A program made the position numbers and the translations under genes. Below, piece by piece: positions 37,024-49,369 of a DNA stretch of 64,000 bases (positions are counted from its first letter, which is position 1; each line of letters begins with the position of its first letter). The notes below the pieces were generated by a model. The model did no database searches. It had not been told where the DNA came from and saw only the letters and a program-made list of their open reading frames with translations. The DNA is from Laguncularia racemosa (taxonomy: Eukaryota; Streptophyta; Magnoliopsida; Myrtales; Combretaceae), in assembly GCA_037954665.1 (NCBI GenBank), contig JBBMOL010000012.1:7688001-7752000 (forward strand), in the 5' to 3' direction.

Positions 37024-37321
37024 TGTTACATTTGGCATGTAATACTGATTTGAAATGGAATAAATTGGGTTAAAATATAATTAAGATGATATACTTAAAT
37101 TGAAAGTTAAATAAGTAATTTTATAATGTAGTTAATAAGGGTAGAATGGATTTATGATTTCATCATCTCAAAAGTAAAATCATGATTTTCCTTGAAGCTA
37201 AAATCACTGATTCTAAGGAATGTGATTACACTTTCTAAAAGTATATCTTAATATGGGAAAGGAAATGGAATTTGGAATCGTAATTCCATTCAATGACCAT
37301 TCCCACATAGCAAACGTAGCA
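37024..37321. mobile_element. MITE, 298 bp, TTA target duplication (PIF/Harbinger-like)
   Basis: The left end, TGTTACATTTGGCATGT, and the right end (reverse complement TGCTACGTTTGCTATGT) form terminal inverted repeats. They continue into GAAATGGAAT / TGAATGGAAT. Identical trinucleotides TTA flank the element at 37021-37023 and 37322-37324. The 3-bp TTA duplication and the size fit a Tourist-type, PIF/Harbinger-related MITE. No coding capacity. Confidence 0.72.
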
Positions 37322-37329
37322 TTAAGTCA

Positions 37330-37800
37330 TTCGGACTAGAGTTAATAATTTATATTAATGTGCTATGTTTCATGTCTATATCGAAATAAATTTGTGGTTA
37401 AAAAATTCTAATTTGTAATACAATCATTTATTAATTATGTATGAAAAAAAGTATTGAATCCATACTTTTTTTTTTTTTAAAAAGATTTATTAGAAAAGAA
37501 TTTTTTTTTGTCCCATTTCTTATAAAAAATCTGAATCATTCAAATCCTTTGATCGACTGTCAAGTGTGGAGACGAACGTTTGTTGATATGTAGTTTTGAA
37601 TGTTTATGAATTTTCCTATACCATTTTTAGACGCAACCTGTTAGACGTAATTGGCCAAACGAGTACTGGGGAAGTGTAGATAGAAAAGTCAAAATTGGGT
37701 TGCCTAATTCGGGTGTTTTAAGGTTATTTTCCTTCCTATTTTTTTTTTTGTTTTTTGCATAATGTACAGGCATTGAAATTTGAAGGGAACATTTATTTGG
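37330..37800. other. AT-rich spacer
   Basis: Poly-T tracts at about 37466-37477 and 37739-37750. No gene is recognised. Confidence 0.4.
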
Positions 37801-37926
37801 TTCGACTTTAATTCAACCATCCTTGACCCAATCAACGAAGCCGCCATCTATAAAATGTGGAAGATGAATAGTCCTAGAAAAGCAGCCAGGACAGCGGAAA
37901 GCCGCGACATTTTGCAGTTTCTTCGG
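37790..37926 (+). other. Unassigned exon-like reading frame
   Basis: A less AT-rich island has an open frame ending MWKMNSPRKAARTAESRDIL followed by QFLR, directly before GTGAGC, a good plant donor. The frame is open back to a stop near 37775. I do not recognise the protein and see no following exon, so this could be a stranded exon or chance. Confidence 0.25.
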
Positions 37927-39360
37927 GTGAGCTAGGTCGATCGAAAATGACTTTATCAATTAATTATTGATTTTTTATTTGAATTTTCATTATAAACTTT
38001 TTAGAATGAGTAAAAAAAAGTTATTTTGTATAATTCATTTACGTATTAAAAGATTTTATAATTTAATAGTATAAATATTAATATTTTAAAAAAATATTAA
38101 TTTCGATTTTCCCATCTTTAACAGTTATAATATATATAATAATTGAAAAAAAAAATTAACATGTTTGTATTTTCTTAAAAGGTGAGAGTAGAAAGAGTTA
38201 AAAATACAATGGAAGGTCCTCAAGCTTTCTCTCACATTCTATTTAAATTGCCCTACTTTAATATTTTTTTTATTTAAGTTATTTATCTGTATCGCTTTTA
38301 ATGAAATAATATATAATGTAAATGGATTTATTTATTTATCTTGGGTTCTGTTCAAAGGAGTTGGATGAGATTTTTATTTTTTTTTTCCCTTTTTTCGTAT
38401 TCCTCTAAATTAAAGTATAATAAAAGATAAGATAATACCACCTGCATGAGGGCTGAAGCTAACTTTACCAACTCTAGCTAAAGAAAACAGAAAGAGCTCC
38501 GGTAAGAAATAAAGGACGCTTGTAGTTGTGGGTAGCTTCTTGATTTGACCTTTTCGATAGGAAACTTGAGAACTAGAGCTTCGTGATGGGAACGCTTAAC
38601 CAATTGAGACCGTTTACGGGCTCAACTGTCGATTTCTCTCTGTGTGATTATCTGCAGCAAAGAACACCAAGACCAATCAAAATTGAAAGACCAACATAAT
38701 TTGCAATGCCAAATTTGACTTGTCTCACCTAATGCAACGGGTTTTGCGTTCCTCTATCGTATGACCCATCATTATTGCCACTTACCACGAACCGTGAGTC
38801 GCATAATCTGTCAATACGAGTGAGAATGTGATGCATGGATACTTTTACTATAGAAAGATCTATGGCCTCCCTTTAATGGTCCTTCAATGGTGGCATTATT
38901 GGCATATGAGATGTATTGTGCGATATATCTATGAAAGGTGGCCAGCAGTGTGATCAAGTTACCTACTGACCTCTTGAATTAGGTCTAAGGTTCCCTTTAT
39001 TTTATGTTTCTTTATTCAATTTCCAAAATAGTTTTTCGAAAAACTATAAATTTTATATGCAATCATTTGCTATGCTGACGGCATGCCAATGGTAACAAAA
39101 TATTAGAATTTGTTGGCTAATGGCTACATTCTTGATATGACTTGATTATATGATCTAGACATGTGAACTGATTCAATCCTGCCTTGAATCGGCTTGGATC
39201 CGTTGGTTTTCAGATTCAAAATATTTGAACCTAACCTAATTCGTGAGTCCTTTTTTAGGTTGAATTGATGGACTAGGTCGCTAGTTCAACTCAATCCTTT
39301 ATCCATGTCTATTATAATCATTTAAAGTTTAAGATTGAATTAGTATAGGTAAAAATTCTA
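37927..39360. other. Intergenic, nothing recognised
   Basis: Bases 38440-38830 are more GC-rich than the surroundings, without a recognisable frame. Bases 39170-39310 contain ggttgaattgatggactagg-type words reminiscent of hAT MITEs, but no ends are clear. Confidence 0.35.
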
Positions 39361-39409
39361 ATTCTACAAGGATAGGTGCTAGAGTATACATTAAGGGGGG
39401 GGGATTATA

Positions 39410-40500
39410 TTTAAGTTAATATTAGAATTACTTATTGCATTGTAGACATATAAAAAGATTTTATAAGTGAGTATATGATGTGCCTAAAATCAATTTTAAG
39501 CACATTCAAAACCAATTCGAAAGACAATTAGACAATATCACTCAAATTAGCTTCTAAATGGCGTTAAATCCTTAATGCTTGTAACCAATTCCATAACACC
39601 ACGTGAACAAGATTGAAATGATGAAAATCACAATGATGAAATCCTCAATTGAAAACACTAAACACACTTAAAAAATCCCATGAGATTATTATACAAAAAC
39701 AACAAGAACAAAGTCGTGATCCACTTTCCCAACAAAGCCAATCCACGGTTTAAAATGAAGCAAAAATTGATGGTAATAAAAAGTACCAAAACCAATCAAT
39801 CTTATAACATAATGAAATGATTACAAATGCAATCAAATCTGACTAAGAACAATCCAATTCAATCATAAATATAGCTTATTAGTGATGAAAAGGAAATTAC
39901 AACAAAGAGAACTTGATATTACTCATAAATTCATTTTGAGGCCACTAGCGACAATCTCAATTTTGGAATTGAAATTGATAAGAGCAATTTTGGAATTCAG
40001 AAACTCTAATCCTTAACATGTGAAGTGTTTGTTTTTCTGAAAATTATCATAAGTTCCTCAAAACCCTACTTAAGCAAGTATTTATACTTGCTCCATTTAG
40101 GGTTAAAAAGTCGTCAAAATTACAACTATACCACTTTAGGGTGACCGGTCCTAAAAACACAATTACAAGCAAATGAAAGTGTCCTAAAAGCTTACACATA
40201 AATAATCCAAGTAAATGACAAATATATATATAATTTAGTCTTCAAGATGCTGGGTCTTCAAAGTCTTTTGATTTGAGTCCTAATGAGGTTCCCAACTCAC
40301 TCAAAAGTGGAGGTGAATTGGCAATCTGTAGGATTGATAAATGAACCTATTGAAATGCATAACAATTATGTGGTAAGAATGAAAAAATTAAGTTATCTTT
40401 CTCAGGATTAGGTTGTTCATGAAAGATGTGTAAGCCCTTGGCTTGGGCCCTAATGATAGGTCCTGTGAGAATCTGATTTCTATCAATATATCTAAAACAC
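39410..40500. repeat. Unclassified repeat family, copy A (about 1.1 kb)
   Basis: This stretch is related to 58960-59830. Shared words, in order, include attgataagag, the pair taagcaagtatttatacttgct / tagcaaatatttatacttgttc, gcc..atgatag.tct.gt, and tttgattcctatc. It is also inserted into another repeat whose uninterrupted form is at about 41495-41690. Composition and size suggest an LTR, but no clean ends were found. Confidence 0.5.
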
Positions 40501-40539
40501 ACTCTAATATTCAATAGAAAGGAAATTATTTTTTTAAGG

Positions 40540-40640
40540 AAATGATTAAGGATAATTGGTGCACTTCGTAAAAAACTAAAAGATCAAACTTCCTTCCTTT
40601 TTATTGTAGCATGAATATTGTTGACTTCGAATTTTTTTCA
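40540..40640. repeat. Direct repeat partner of 41600-41690
   Basis: Both copies contain ttggtgca.tt.gtaaaa.actaaa followed by tttttattgtagcatg. Bases 39360-39405 (ggataggtgctagagtatac) correspond to 41495-41530 (ggatagatgctgaaagatgc). So the copy at 39360-40640 is the interrupted one and the copy at 41495-41690 the intact one. Confidence 0.55.
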
Positions 40641-40934
40641 TTTTTCCTAATCTGATTTATACTAAATCCTATACTCATTTAATGTAAATTATCAACTAAG
40701 ATTAGGAAAATTTTAATTTATTTTACCTAATTTGGAGAAAAAGAAGTCGCCACTAGATCAAGATTGGGAAAAACGTTAAATTAGGATTAATTGAGCAAAT
40801 TGGTCTTAATTTAGCTATTAGTTTGTGTAAAATTTTTAAATAAAAACCAGAGATTTTGAAATTCAGGGACTACTATATTAAAACCTTACAATTACCACTT
40901 TAATCTTCTAAATTTAAATTTATTTTTCAAAATA

Positions 40935-40938
<4 letters not shown>

Positions 40939-40965
<27 letters not shown>
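40939..40965. repeat. (AT)n microsatellite
   Basis: 27 bases of alternating AT. Confidence 0.95.
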
Positions 40966-41268
40966 GTTTTATTTACAAAGGAAAAGAAGAATTTTTTTTT
41001 TTGTTGAGGTCGTCCTATAGATGCCTACTACTTACTATTCGGGATCAGACTTACTTATTGTGATTTGCACTCATTATCTTTCTAAATTGTTAACATAAAT
41101 TTTATTTTATTTTTATAAAAAATTATAAAAGCTAAAATGTCTTAAAAAGAAAAATGATGAAAAACTATAATTTATTTATTTTTTACATAAAATGTCTTTA
41201 ACAAATTTATAAAAAACTAAAAATTAAAAAAAAATTTATATGTAAAATGTCTTAAAAATTATATAAAA

Positions 41269-41271
<3 letters not shown>

Positions 41272-41306
<35 letters not shown>
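41272..41306. repeat. (TA)n microsatellite
   Basis: About 35 bases of alternating TA, inside a wider tract where the word aaaatgtcttaaa recurs several times (41130-41390). Confidence 0.95.
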
Positions 41307-41308
<2 letters not shown>

Positions 41309-41699
41309 TAAAATGTCTTAAAGAATTATAAAAAAAGAAAAAATTTAATATATATATTTATAAATAAAATGTCTTAAAAATTATAAAAAAAAACTAAAAC
41401 TAAAAAAAAGACAAGGATTATGAATTGGGGTTAAAGTCAGGTTTAGGCCATAGCCTCGAGTTAAGAGCTGGTTTAAGACTTGATTGAAATTTTACAGGGA
41501 TAGATGCTGAAAGATGCATTAAGGAGTTAGACTTACCATTTTTTAATCAATAATATTATATTTTCTAATATTTAATAAAAAGAAAATTTTAAATTTTATT
41601 GGGATAGATTAAAAGTACTTGGTGCATTTTGTAAAAGACTAAAGGATTAAATTTTTCAACTTTTTTATTGTAGCATGTATATTAATATTAAAATTTACT

Positions 41700-43030
41700 C
41701 ATCAATTTACAAAGAAAAAAAATTAATAACATAAAATTTATGTAAATTTATTATCAACAAAAATATAATATAAAAAATATTTAAACAGTAAAATGATATA
41801 AATATAAATATTTTTTAATTATTTTTTATGATGAATCTACAATATTATATCATCAAGTTATATTGGATTTGCGTCTTCGATTTACATGAGATTTGGTTTT
41901 GGAGTAAGGATAAGTAGTGATGAAATGAGTGAAAAGGACAAAGCTGCGACGCCAAATGGACATCGGCAATTGACCGGCAATCCTTGCAGGTTGTTGTTTG
42001 ACCGACTACCGACATAAGCAGTCCATAGGCTGGTCGCTTAGGGGATTTCATAAGCCATTTGATGGTTTTTTTTAAGGGTTGTACTTTTGGAGCCTCAGAT
42101 AACTCTATATATGTTTGTATGTATTGGATAGAGTTAAAACTAGGAAAAAGCTATACAATCCTAAGAGATTCAATTGTGGGATCATTTCCTCGGATGGGTT
42201 GTGAGAACAGCATGCGGCTTTTTTCCCTTTGATTTTGCACATAAAGGCCTTTGACCCACTGTCTTTAAACGCAGAGGCAGAAGAATGCTTATCAGTAGCC
42301 GAGTCTTCAGCTGCATAAAGTTATGCCGCCGACCTCTTTTCTAAACAAAAAAGAAGATAAAGGAAGCCTTCTCAAATATATCTGTAAGGATAATTATTGT
42401 GTCGAAAGTGCCAGGATTAGCTCATTTGCATTACTAGTTCATAAATATGCTTCAATCGTCTTTCGATTAGTAGCAGCATCGGTCTATCCTACTCCAACTG
42501 TGGAGTTATATCCTACGTTCAAAAATACTTGCAACACAAACAGCCTTGGCCATTAGATTTCAAAATAAAATTGCAAAACTAGCAATAAGATTAAACGAGC
42601 CATTGTTTTTTCAAGAAGAAATGAACTGACTTTTCGAAACTGGCTGATGGAAGGAAACGCGACTTGGAAATGGGTGAGTCAAGTGGGACCAGGGACGAAA
42701 GTCGAGAAACCAAAGAAATTTGAGTTTGACTGAGACGAGTGGAAAAAGCAAAACTCACTCCCGCCAATTCAATGAACCTTTCGACGGATTGGCGACACAT
42801 GTGATTGATTCGGACTCGTCGAACGTTGTGTGCCTCTCCCTCCTTCTCCTTCCCCTTCTCTCTCTCAAACTAGGCATTGATTATATGATCCTTTGTCCCA
42901 CTCCCAATCCTTTGGGTCCCTTCCTCAAAGCATACCCCCCTAGCCTATCTTGCCTTACGTTTGTGTTCACATATGTCATGCAATTTGTCTTGGTATGATT
43001 TTGGTTGTTCATTCGCACCACTAGCTACAT
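41700..43030. other. Low-copy-looking stretch without recognised gene
   Basis: Bases 41860-42060 and 42200-42990 are clearly less AT-rich than neighbours. They hold short open frames (for example 42323-42556 plus and 42591-42800 minus), a CT-rich tract at 42835-42865, and no recognisable domain. It could be a promoter/UTR fragment of a lost gene. Confidence 0.3.
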
Positions 43031-43039
43031 GGACTAAGT

Positions 43040-44310
43040 CAATGCGATAAAGGACCTTCATCGATGTAGGGAAGTTTTTGGCCGAAATGTGTATATATAT
43101 TTGTTAATGTATGTTTATAAATTGTTTTAAATATGATATAATTATTATTATTTAATTAAATGTTCTTTCCCTTTTCTTATATTGCAATCTTCTTTCTTCT
43201 TCTTCTTCTTTTTTTTTATTGCTTATTAATCTAAATTTCAATTTATATGTTATCTTCTATATTATTTAAATCAAAGACATCATTGAGGTGTCTTCAGTAC
43301 TGTTGTAAATTTATTATTTATAGTAGTCTTTATCTAATATGAAAATTTTATTTGACTAAGGATATAATTTTCAATTGCCTTCACAAATCATCTATACACT
43401 ATTTTCACACTTCCATCGATTTTAGGAGCTGTTATACACACTTTCCATTTTATAAACCTTCTTCTAAACTATCTTCGGAAGACAAATAAGCTCGATTAAG
43501 TTTTTGACAGTAGAAACCAAATTAAAAATTTTGAGATTATTGACATTTATTTTATTTGTAAAGTTAAAAAAAAATAACAATTTTATTTGAATAAGAAATT
43601 TGAGATTATGACACATTCTATTTTATTTGTTTATTATAAAAAAAGAACCAAACAAAATTATAATTTTATTTGAATGACAAATGCCAAATTAATTAGCTAT
43701 TATTATCACGGTTGGTACATGAAAAAAAAAAATCCACATTCAAACAAAATTTAATGGAAAGGGTTTTATTAAAGATTTAATTTGTTAATAAATTATTTAT
43801 GGCAAAATGGCTATGCATTTAAACAAATTTGAAACGAAAAAAGGTTTTAGGAAAATGATAAATTGTATTATTAGGATTGGAATTTTTATTCCATTCTTAG
43901 TTTTGTTTCATTACAATTTAAAATACATTAATAAATTATTTCAGTAATTTAAGTTCTTAAAAATGAATAACCATGTCTTATTAATTGACTATCATGGTTT
44001 ATACATAACAAAATAAATATACATTTAAACAAATTTAAATGGAAAGGCTTTTAGTGAAGATATAAAAATTATTAAGAAATTATCTATAGGATAATGACTC
44101 ATCATTCAAATAAATTTAAAATGGAAGTGGTTTTATGAAAAGGATAAAATATATTAATAAATTATTTCAAAATGAACGACTTATTACCATTGTTTTTAAA
44201 TAACAAGATTATCATAATATTCTTTTAAGAAAATAGATAAAATTAGCATTAATGGCATTAGGATTTAAGAGACAATTGCATCATTATCATGGTTTATGAA
44301 ATGCTGAAGT
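43040..44310. other. AT-rich intergenic
   Basis: A CTT run lies at about 43196-43211. The words taataaattatt and aatggaaagg..tttta recur at about 43750, 44040 and 44120, suggesting an old degraded repeat. No gene. Confidence 0.4.
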
Positions 44311-44319
44311 GGAAACAAA

Positions 44320-44921
44320 TAGGGGTGGGCATGGTTTGATCTAAACTAAACTTTATATTATAATTCTTTTTTTTTTTCTTAAGTAAAACCTAACCATATG
44401 ATTCAATTTGTGATTTTTTTTTTAAAAAGATTTGTTTCATGGTTAGAACTGTTTTTACACGAGCTATTAATTTTTTTCTATACAAGTTAATAAATCAAGA
44501 AAAATTATATTTGACATAAAAATATTTAATTCATTATTATTTCTTCAATATTACTTACTATCTTCAATGCCTATTTGATGTATTTAAAGACTCTCTCTAG
44601 ATATCATGGTTTTTATAACAATTATTAAGCCAAAAATATGAAATAAAAAAGTAATGAGTTATTTGATAAAAACTAAATAAGAGGAAGAATTAAATAAGTG
44701 ACATAGAATATTATTATTATTATTATTATTATACATTCTTTAGATTTTTACTATCATTTTATTTATTTATTTATTTCTTTTACATTTTACGACTTGCTTT
44801 GGTTTGTAATTTTTTGAGCCTAAAAGAAAATGGTTTGGTTTAGTTTAGTTTACAATTTTTTTGAACCTATAAAAAAAGTTTGAACTTAATTTATGGTTTG
44901 ATTTATGATTTTCCAACCTTA
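44320..44921. mobile_element. hAT-like MITE, about 600 bp, degraded
   Basis: The left end TAGGGGTGGGCATGGTTTGA is a typical start of plant hAT MITEs. The right end, reverse complemented, reads TAAGGTTGGAAAATCATAAA followed by TCAAACC, a weak match. Inside the right arm tggtttggtttagtttagtt mirrors the left-arm words. The 8-bp flanks (gaaacaaa and ataataaa) agree at only five positions. Confidence 0.5.
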
Positions 44922-44929
44922 ATAATAAA

Positions 44930-47100
44930 TATAAAATGGAAAGGATTGTTTAAAAATAATAAAAGAGTAATTTTACGATAGCTTTTCGTAAAAATGTATC
45001 AATTTTTTTTAGTTTTGACCCTTTTTTCTCTCTTTTCCTCTTTCTAAATATTTGTTGTCTTCAATGATAGTTTCTCACATGTTTTTATATACCATCTTGC
45101 TCCATTTTTTTTTTTTTTTTTGCCTATAGGAAACATATCATTCATTAATTAAAAAAAAAAATTAGAATCACGCCCTATTGATCTGGTTACAAAATGAGCA
45201 AGTAAAAGCTCTATTGTTAAATGACTTCTCTATCGATTTCTTCTATGTTGGTCCTTTTTTTTAAAAAAAAAATTATCTTTTTGTAATTTTAGATATGAAA
45301 TATTTTTAATTGAAGTTTTACTCTACTTTAACCACAAGTGAAAAATAGGAGCCTTGCATCACACACACATATATACTACATATGTATTGAGACATAATTA
45401 GTACTCTAATTGCTATAGGTATTGTATTGCACAATTTGAAGGTAGATGAATCACCAAATCACCGTAATTAGATTATATGTTTTATGCATTTAATATTTTC
45501 ATACATGCACATGTAGTGTGGGTGGATTGTCAGCCAGTTTTATATTAAGCTATACAAGTATTTCATTTTTTACCATTCTTTACACAATACGTATTTCTTG
45601 AATACATGGTTGGGAATGAAATGACTAAATGATACCGATAACAAAAATGTGTAAGTAATAAAAATTGATATAAATAGTCAAAAGGTATTATGAATGAAGA
45701 GACAAATGACAAAACTTCCAAATTTATATATTATAATAGATTTACATCAATAAATCATTACAATCAACAAATTAGTGACATATGCTCATAAAATTATTTT
45801 AAAATAATATAACTACTATTATTTAATTTAAACTATTTGTTCTATATAATCATAGATTGTTTTTCAGCATTTATATATAAAATTTTATATATTTAAAAAA
45901 GTTATAAACTCTTTAGAGATAACTAAAGTTACATCATTCTACATTATGCTATTTAAAGGTTATAGATGTAATTCTAGTCATTCTTTATACAAAGACTTGT
46001 CAAGAAAAGAATAACTAAATAAGATATCATTAGTGAAAAGATGTAAGCGATGAAAATTAAAAATTGTAAAGTTAAAATGTACTAAAAAAAATATATTATT
46101 AATAAAAAGATACAAATGATAAAATATTCTAAAATTGTATATGATAATAAATTATTCAAAAGAGTAAATATAATACAAGGTGAATGTGAATCGAAGAAAC
46201 TGAAAATATCAATCAAGCCATTTAGAAAACCTTTTCTTTTTTTACCTTTTTTTTTTTTTTAAATTTTACTTAAGATTCATCAATCACTATTAACGTAAAA
46301 AAAAATAAAAATCTCGTACTTTTCACCATTCTTGATAAGGGGCAGGTGGTTTCTGAAAAACTTGTTTTCAAATATTTAACTTCTAAAATCTACAGAGACC
46401 CTACCACAGTTCTGACTTGATCTGAAACCAATCTAGGGCCCTTTTTTCTGTTTTCCACATGGAGGAATCAGGACCAACTCGTCTACAGCTGGTTTTAGGC
46501 CAGGTATATGGATCCATCAATTTGGTTTAAGGGTCTTGATTCATGAGCCAACCTACATTTTATTTATTTTTTAAATATATAACATTATAAACTAAAAGAA
46601 AGTTCAAAAGCCATTTTTAATGTTTACCTATGAACTGCAATGGCTCTTTGGATCCATGGCCAGCTTTGAATCGTGCGGCACGGATTGATTCACGGTTCAA
46701 AACCAAACTATCCCTAGGTCTAGTAGTCTACTTAGGTATAGATGGGTACTAGATATTTCAAATTAGGAACCTATCCACTATATTAAGGTCTACCAGAACT
46801 CGTTGTTCTAGGATTTAGCAACATACGAAACTCAACAAATATAAGAACATTACCTAGGAAAATTTTCAAAGAGTCAAGCACCATGTGAATAGGCTGCATG
46901 TCAATATCCCAATTATTGTTGATTTTGACTCAACAATGATAAAGGTAGAAAATATATAGAGTTAGATATAGAATTTGTAAATTAGCTTCTTATCTTTTAA
47001 AAGAGTAGATAGTATATAAAAAGATTGATCTTATGTCTGGTCAAAAAATTTGAGTTTAGTTATTTATTTATTTTAAGAAGGTATTAACGTAGTTATATAC
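44930..47100. other. AT-rich intergenic
   Basis: Several poly-T tracts. Bases 46320-46720 are less AT-rich, with no recognised frame or repeat ends. Confidence 0.4.
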
Positions 47101-47780
47101 ATGAAAGATATAATGGATTTCCTTAGCAATTTCAATTAATTAATTCCTAATGTTAGGTTTTGAAATGTGGGCTTGATGGGTGTACTGTGTACACACTGCA
47201 ATATTTTCTAGCTTATGAGATGAGAAGTTTTACTGGATTAAAGTAAACATTTAATCGACTTAAATTTTTTATCTCAACAATATATCTTTGAAAACATGTT
47301 TCCACATTATGCTTCGCTGGAAAAGACCTCATTCAAGACCACTCCAAATAATTTTGTTGCCTCCCTCATAAAGCCCCAATATATCAAAATAAAGCTTGGA
47401 TTATTGATCTTGGCGAATAGGGAGAAAGCTCCTGATTTGGGGAAAAGAGTAGTTGGTTTAATGTCACTAGACATTTGTGTTCTTAGAGAAATGAATCTTA
47501 AAAACTAATGATCATGATGCAAAACAAGGTTAAAATTTCATTTTTTTGGGGAGATTTAAGTTAGTTTTCAGAAAAATGGTGTTTAACCTTAATCAAAGTT
47601 GGTCAAATTCCCTTTGTTTGAGTGAGATTCTGAGAAAGGAGTAATTGACCACCCAAAGGGAGAATCAACTACTCCATGGTCCAATCAACTCACCATTCCC
47701 TTTTGGGGGATTGGTGGTTATTTTGGTTAGGTTGTGTTTGATTGTCTAAGTATGGTAATTGAGTAGAGTCCATTTAAAGT

Positions 47781-47872
47781 GAGTTTTAGTTGTGTATAAC
47801 AAGGATTCAATTCTAATTTTATTTATGAGTTTTAGTTGTGTATAACAAGGACTCAATCCTAATTTTATTTAG
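47781..47872. repeat. 46-bp tandem duplication
   Basis: Copies start at 47781 and 47827, both reading gagttttagttgtgtataac and continuing almost identically. Confidence 0.9.
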
Positions 47873-47899
47873 ACTCTCTTAGTTACTTATTCGCAGTTG

Positions 47900-48929
47900 G
47901 CTTTTGCAAGTTGCAGTAAGGCTTACTTGGCTAAGTTTGCTTCTATCGAGTATGATGAGCTATGTTTGTGTAGTTAGAAATGAAAATAAACTTAATTGTA
48001 TATGACCTTAATTTGTTTGTCATTTATGGTTGAACAATACCCATAACCATTCAGGACATATAGTTTATAGGTTGGGTATGCTAGGTCAATAGTAAGTTGA
48101 ATATCCAAAATAAAGTGGCTTGTAATTTAGGTGTTGAAACCACTTATGTGGATGAGTAGGTCATCAAAATGACAAGTGCGTAGCTAATATGAGTCTTGAT
48201 ATCTAGAGAAATTGTTAATGGGATGCAATCGTAGTATGAGACGTGGCTAAACACCAACTGATGTTTGGCATGGGTAAGGAAATTAATATAAGAAGATTTG
48301 ACTCTAGAGACTCTTGGGCTCTACTTGTTATTTGTATTTGCTACCCGCATTGAAAATACGATATATTTAAATGAGACTTGTAACTACTATTTGAATATAA
48401 TTTACCACATATAATGTTTTAAAATGTGGTTTATGCATGCATGTGTGCATGTATTAGCACTTTACCTATTGGGATTCATATTGCACCCAATTGTTATTAT
48501 GATGTCTCAGGTATAGATATTTTAAAAGAGATTATTGTAGTTTGGGTTATGAATGTTCGATTGAAGAAGGGTTTCATGAGAGTTAGTTCAATGGCATGAA
48601 CATTAGGATTGGATTTTAGTTAACCAGAGAGCCTTGGCTATTTTTTTCAAGTGAAACAATGAGTGTAGCAGTTAATCTTGTATAGTTAACATGCTTTAGT
48701 ATTTGACATACTTTAAAAAAACGATTCAATCTTTCAAAAAGCGGGAATTCCTTCACATTCTTGTATAATAAGCTCGTATCAATCAAATAAACGATAAAAT
48801 TGGGAGCAAAAAGAGTTGATATTATATTGATGTATTTATCATTATAATAAAACTATTTTAGATGCACTTATAGTTTTACTTTTTTCTTATTGTTTTAAAA
48901 TAGTTTCTCGAAATTTTTGGAATATTGCA
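47900..48929 (-). mobile_element. LTR remnant with polypurine tract at its upper border
   Basis: On the minus strand the LTR starts TGCAATATTCCAAAAATTTC from 48929. Immediately before it lies a purine-rich tract, GAAGAGGGGGAGA (within 48930-48945), preceded by TTTCAAGAATGAAACTTC. This matches the usual layout of a plant Ty3/gypsy 3' LTR start: polypurine tract followed by TGTAA/TGCAA. The lower border of the LTR was not located; 47900 is only a guess. Confidence 0.55.
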
Positions 48930-49249
48930 ATCTCCCCCTCTTCAAGAAGTTTCATTCTTGAAACTTCACAATGGTGGTCCCTTCACTTTTGTACTTTTTG
49001 TTACATTTTCTATTTTATCTTTTGAATTAAGCTTGTTGTTTTGTACAAGAACTAAATATTTGAACAAGGTCACTGAATTTCTTAGTTCATATGTTTTTGA
49101 GTAATTTTTGGGTCAAGAGACAATCCTATAGTGATAAATAAGTGTATATTTATATAGCTTATGATCTAATTCTTTTATTTATTATCCTTACTAATCTACC
49201 TACGTACTAATCCATTTTATTTTTCGGTAGGTTAATCCTATTTTTGATA

Positions 49250-49359
49250 ATTTAAAGCTTTGATACTATTTATTTAATAAACCTAACCTAGATGTACTGT
49301 ACAGTTTCAATTATTTCTTATTGTTTTGAAATAGTTCATTGAAAATTTTGGATATTACA
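49250..49359 (-). repeat. Second LTR-start copy
   Basis: On the minus strand, from 49359, TGTAATATCCAAAATTTTCA followed by ATGAACTATTTCAAAACAAT resembles the first 100 bases of the LTR starting at 48929. It could be the 5' LTR start of the same element with most of the interior deleted, or a related copy. Confidence 0.5.
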
Positions 49360-49369
49360 ATCGATATTG

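Noticed and set aside
42591..42998. Overlapping frames at 42.6-43.0 kb as a small secreted protein
   Set aside because: The frames overlap on both strands, the plus frame is driven by a CT-rich tract, and no domain is seen.
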